Of a DNA stretch of 14,360 bases, positions 12,090 through 14,360 are shown in pieces (the first letter of the stretch is position 1; every line of letters starts with the position of its first letter). The translations under genes and the position numbers were made by a program. Below the pieces are notes generated by a model that did not search any database, had not been told where the DNA came from, and saw only the letters and a list, made by a program, of their open reading frames with translations. Source of the DNA: Methanobrevibacter thaueri (GTDB lineage Archaea > Methanobacteriota > Methanobacteria > Methanobacteriales > Methanobacteriaceae); the NCBI RefSeq assembly GCF_015062905.1, contig NZ_SUTK01000038.1, positions 1 to 14,360 on the forward strand, in the 5' to 3' direction.

Positions 12090-12881
12090 ATGATACTTCT
12101 GAGTTTTGACATTGAGGAATTTGACGGCCCGAGAGAGCATGGCGTGGAGTATTCCCTTGAGGAGGGCATGAAGGTGTCTGTGGAAGGCACAAACCGCATT
12201 CTGGATGTGATGAAGGAAAATGACGTGCGTGCGACATTCTTCTGTACAGGTAATTTCGCCGAAAACGCCCCCGACGTCATGAAAAGGATCATGAGGGAAG
12301 GCCATGAGGTGGCATGCCACGGCGTTGACCACTTCGAGCCGAAGGAAAGCGACTTCAGGCTCTCAAAGGAGATTGTGGAAGGCATCTGCAACATCAATGT
12401 AACCGGCTATCGCCAGCCCCGCATGTTCCCGGTTGTTGAATCCGAAATCAGGAAGGCAGGATATCTCTACAACTCATCACTTAACCCCGCATTCGTTCCG
12501 GGCAGATACATGAATCTGAAGACTCCAAGAACATGGTTCATGAAGGACGGCGTGATGCAGATTCCGGCATCCGTGACTCCACACATCAGATTCCCCCTTT
12601 TCTGGCTGTCACTGCACAATCTGCCGCAGGGCATTTACCACAGGCTTGTAAGAAGGGTTCTTCGCCACGACGGCTATTTCGTAACCTATTTCCATCCTTG
12701 GGAATTCTATGAGCTGAAGGAGCATCCCGAATTCAAGATGCCCTTCATCATCCGCAACCACAGCGGGCGGGAAATGGCCGAGCGTCTGGACTCCCTGGTG
12801 AAGATGCTCAAGGGCGAGGGGCACAGGTTCATAACCTATACGGAATTCGTCAAAGCCACAAATCCAAAAATGATTAAATAA
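12090..12881 (+). CDS. Polysaccharide deacetylase (NodB-homology, carbohydrate esterase 4 type)
   Basis: A 263-residue NodB-homology protein, predicted to remove N- or O-acetyl groups from a glycan using a divalent metal. Motif 1 is 'SFDIEEFD' (D7, E9), followed by 'VRATFFCTGN' (47-55), 'HEVACHGVDH' with metal ligands H77 and H81, 'GYRQPRM' (R108) and 'YFHPWEF' (H202). The D-x-E form of motif 1 and 'FHPWE' place it near the DUF3473-type deacetylases associated with surface polysaccharides rather than classical chitin deacetylases. There is no signal peptide or membrane segment, so the enzyme appears cytoplasmic and would act on a lipid-linked or precursor glycan. The ribosome site is GAGTGA five bases upstream. 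A membrane glycosyltransferase gene follows after 22 nt, probably in the same transcript. Confidence 0.9.
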   Translation: MILLSFDIEEFDGPREHGVEYSLEEGMKVSVEGTNRILDVMKENDVRATFFCTGNFAENAPDVMKRIMREGHEVACHGVDHFEPKESDFRLSKEIVEGICNINVTGYRQPRMFPVVESEIRKAGYLYNSSLNPAFVPGRYMNLKTPRTWFMKDGVMQIPASVTPHIRFPLFWLSLHNLPQGIYHRLVRRVLRHDGYFVTYFHPWEFYELKEHPEFKMPFIIRNHSGREMAERLDSLVKMLKGEGHRFITYTEFVKATNPKMIK

Positions 12882-12903
12882 TACTTCAATTAAATATATC
12901 AAC

Positions 12904-14319
12904 ATGTATGAAAAAAGGGATTACTTAGGCTTTCTGTTTTTTGGAGCGGCGATTCTGATACTGCTTTACATGTTCATCTCTCCGCTGACACACACAATAA
13001 TCCATGTTGACGAATACTGGACCTACACTCTGGTGAACCTTCCCTTCGTTGAGGGAATGACAGTGGCGATTCATGACGTTCACCCGGTACTGCACTATCT
13101 GATACTGTACCTGCTGACTCCCTTTGGCCTGGATAACCTTTATCTTTTGAAGGTCACTTCAATAATTCCATATATCCTTTTGATGATTGTTTCTGCAACA
13201 AAAATCAGAAAGGACTACGGTTGGCTCACTGCAGGACTCTTTGTCTTCTGCATAGGAATCATGAGCGACTTTTTCATGGAGTTTCAGACAATAAGGATGT
13301 ACTCATGGGGTTTGTTCTTCCTTGTAATGACATTCATATACTACAATGAGGTGACAACCCACTGGGACAGGAAATCCTGGGTGCTTCTCACCCTGTTCAC
13401 GCTTCTTTCCGCCCATACACAGTACTTCTTTGCAATCACCTGCGGACTCATGTACCTGCTTATCCTATATGAAATCATGACACGCCACAGGGACAGGCTC
13501 AAGCAATTCGCAAAATCCGTTCTGGCGCTGATTATTCTCTACGGACCATGGATGATCGTATTCATGCATCAGATTAAGGCCAAGGTCGACGGACACCACG
13601 AGGGCTTCGAGCTAGCCAATGCAATACACTACATTACCTCCTTTGCAATCAAGTCCGAAAACTTCAATATGGAGACTGTCGCATTCAAGCTGGTCGCATT
13701 GGCGTTTCTGATTCTGATTCTGGTACTGATTTACAAGAAAAGGGACAAGTTCCCTGCTGCGGGAGTGTTCCTGATGTATGCCACAATTGCAATCGGAGTG
13801 ATCTCCCTTATGGCCTCATTTGAAAACACCATGAGGGCAAGATATCTCGTTCCGGTGTTCGGAATATTCTGGCTTTCCGCATCAATAGTCATTGGAAAAA
13901 TCAAGGACAACAGGATTCTGGCGCTTGCGCTGGTTCTAATCGCAATTCTTGCAGGGGCAAGCCTGCTGATTACTGTAGATGACATGGATTCCAGACTGGC
14001 ATTCAATCATGAGAAGGACACTTTCCTTGAAAGCATCAACAACGACAGCAATGTGATTGTCTACAATACCGATTACGGATACAGGATCCTTCACACGGAC
14101 CTGAACAAGACCAAGCAGTATACCATAAGCGACAAGTATTTCTACAGCGATGACGTGGAGATATGCAAGGACCTTGACAAGATCATAAAGGACAATCCCG
14201 ACAAGACAGTGTATCTAGTCAACTGGAACAATGCCGACAAGAACAAGAAGTATGAGGATGAATACGACCTGAAAGAAAAGTATGATTCCGGTCATTATAC
14301 ATTTTACATCGTGAAATAA
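12904..14319 (+). CDS. GT-C type membrane glycosyltransferase (PMT/ArnT-like)
   Basis: A 471-residue protein with about nine to ten membrane helices (first about 8-27, last about 345-362) and a soluble C-terminal domain (365-471). The first external loop carries 'HVDEYWT' (D36, E37) and then 'HDVHPVLHYLIL' (H60-P61), matching the acidic motif and H-P motif of the GT39/ArnT branch of GT-C enzymes. These use polyprenyl-phosphate sugars to glycosylate proteins, lipids or polymers on the outer face. Sugar and acceptor cannot be read here. The C-terminal domain has an alpha/beta pattern ('NVIVYNTDYGYRIL', 'KTVYLVNWNN') common in such enzymes. The ATG at 12904 has no clear ribosome site; the short distance from the deacetylase gene suggests co-transcription. 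The call is firm for GT-C architecture, weaker for the subfamily. Confidence 0.85.
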   Translation: MYEKRDYLGFLFFGAAILILLYMFISPLTHTIIHVDEYWTYTLVNLPFVEGMTVAIHDVHPVLHYLILYLLTPFGLDNLYLLKVTSIIPYILLMIVSATKIRKDYGWLTAGLFVFCIGIMSDFFMEFQTIRMYSWGLFFLVMTFIYYNEVTTHWDRKSWVLLTLFTLLSAHTQYFFAITCGLMYLLILYEIMTRHRDRLKQFAKSVLALIILYGPWMIVFMHQIKAKVDGHHEGFELANAIHYITSFAIKSENFNMETVAFKLVALAFLILILVLIYKKRDKFPAAGVFLMYATIAIGVISLMASFENTMRARYLVPVFGIFWLSASIVIGKIKDNRILALALVLIAILAGASLLITVDDMDSRLAFNHEKDTFLESINNDSNVIVYNTDYGYRILHTDLNKTKQYTISDKYFYSDDVEICKDLDKIIKDNPDKTVYLVNWNNADKNKKYEDEYDLKEKYDSGHYTFYIVK

Positions 14320-14348
14320 GTCTCCATGACTTATTTTTTCTTTTTTTA
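14314..14348 (+). terminator. Terminator hairpin containing the stop codon of the glycosyltransferase gene
   Basis: AAATAAGTC (14314-14322) and GACTTATTT (14328-14336) form a perfect 9-bp stem with a 5-nt loop, followed by TTTTTCTTTTTTT. The TAA stop (14317-14319) lies in the left arm. Confidence 0.85.
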
Positions 14349-14360
14349 AAATCGTCGATA

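Overview
The window most resembles a chromosomal segment of a pseudomurein-walled methanogen, probably Methanobrevibacter or a close relative in the Methanobacteriaceae. The signs are an archaeal-type FtsY, secreted Ig-like 'adhesin-like' proteins with '(V/L)GAVSA' signal peptides, very AT-rich spacers with TATA boxes about 25 nt upstream of starts, ribosome binding sites of the GGTGAT type (complementary to an archaeal 16S 3' end), and U-tract terminators. The genus is an inference from protein style and gene content; no 16S or mcr gene is present.

Layout. Positions 1-188 hold the 3' end of a lysine-rich Ig-like repeat protein. Positions 353-3641 hold five small envelope genes: a membrane-anchored Ig-like protein with an Asp/Pro/Tyr tail (-), a signal-peptide protein with an N-glycosylation-sequon-rich stalk and an LPXTG-like C-terminus (+), a small basic secreted protein (-), a 71-residue TM2-like membrane protein (+) and a secreted 168-residue protein (+). 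Positions 3732-5189 encode an NSS-family sodium-coupled transporter (-), divergent from a small DUF4258-like protein (5241-5618, +). Positions 5668-9079 encode a tandem pair of secreted Ig-repeat proteins with a glycoside-hydrolase-like TIM barrel (-, operon). Positions 9430-10842 encode FtsY (-) with a repeat-expanded acidic N-terminus. Positions 10917-11981 encode a membrane-anchored CapA/PGA_cap-type protein (-). Positions 12090-14319 hold a polysaccharide deacetylase and a GT-C type membrane glycosyltransferase, probably co-transcribed (+).

Theme. Apart from ftsY and the transporter, most of the window concerns the cell surface: secreted Ig-like proteins, carbohydrate-active proteins (two GH-like, one deacetylase, one GT-C enzyme) and a CapA-like protein. 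FtsY, the signal recognition particle receptor, serves export of such proteins. No tRNA, rRNA, CRISPR array, transposase or phage gene was found.

Points that conventional annotation would miss: a hairpin-rich stretch with its own TATA box at 2582-2680 (candidate small RNA or leader); a single TATA element placed symmetrically between two apparently leaderless divergent genes at 5189/5241; intrinsic-type terminator hairpins that contain the stop codon of four genes; a 5'-UTR stem with an anti-Shine-Dalgarno-like loop before the gene at 1431; and a repeated aromatic/basic motif in the acidic arm of FtsY.
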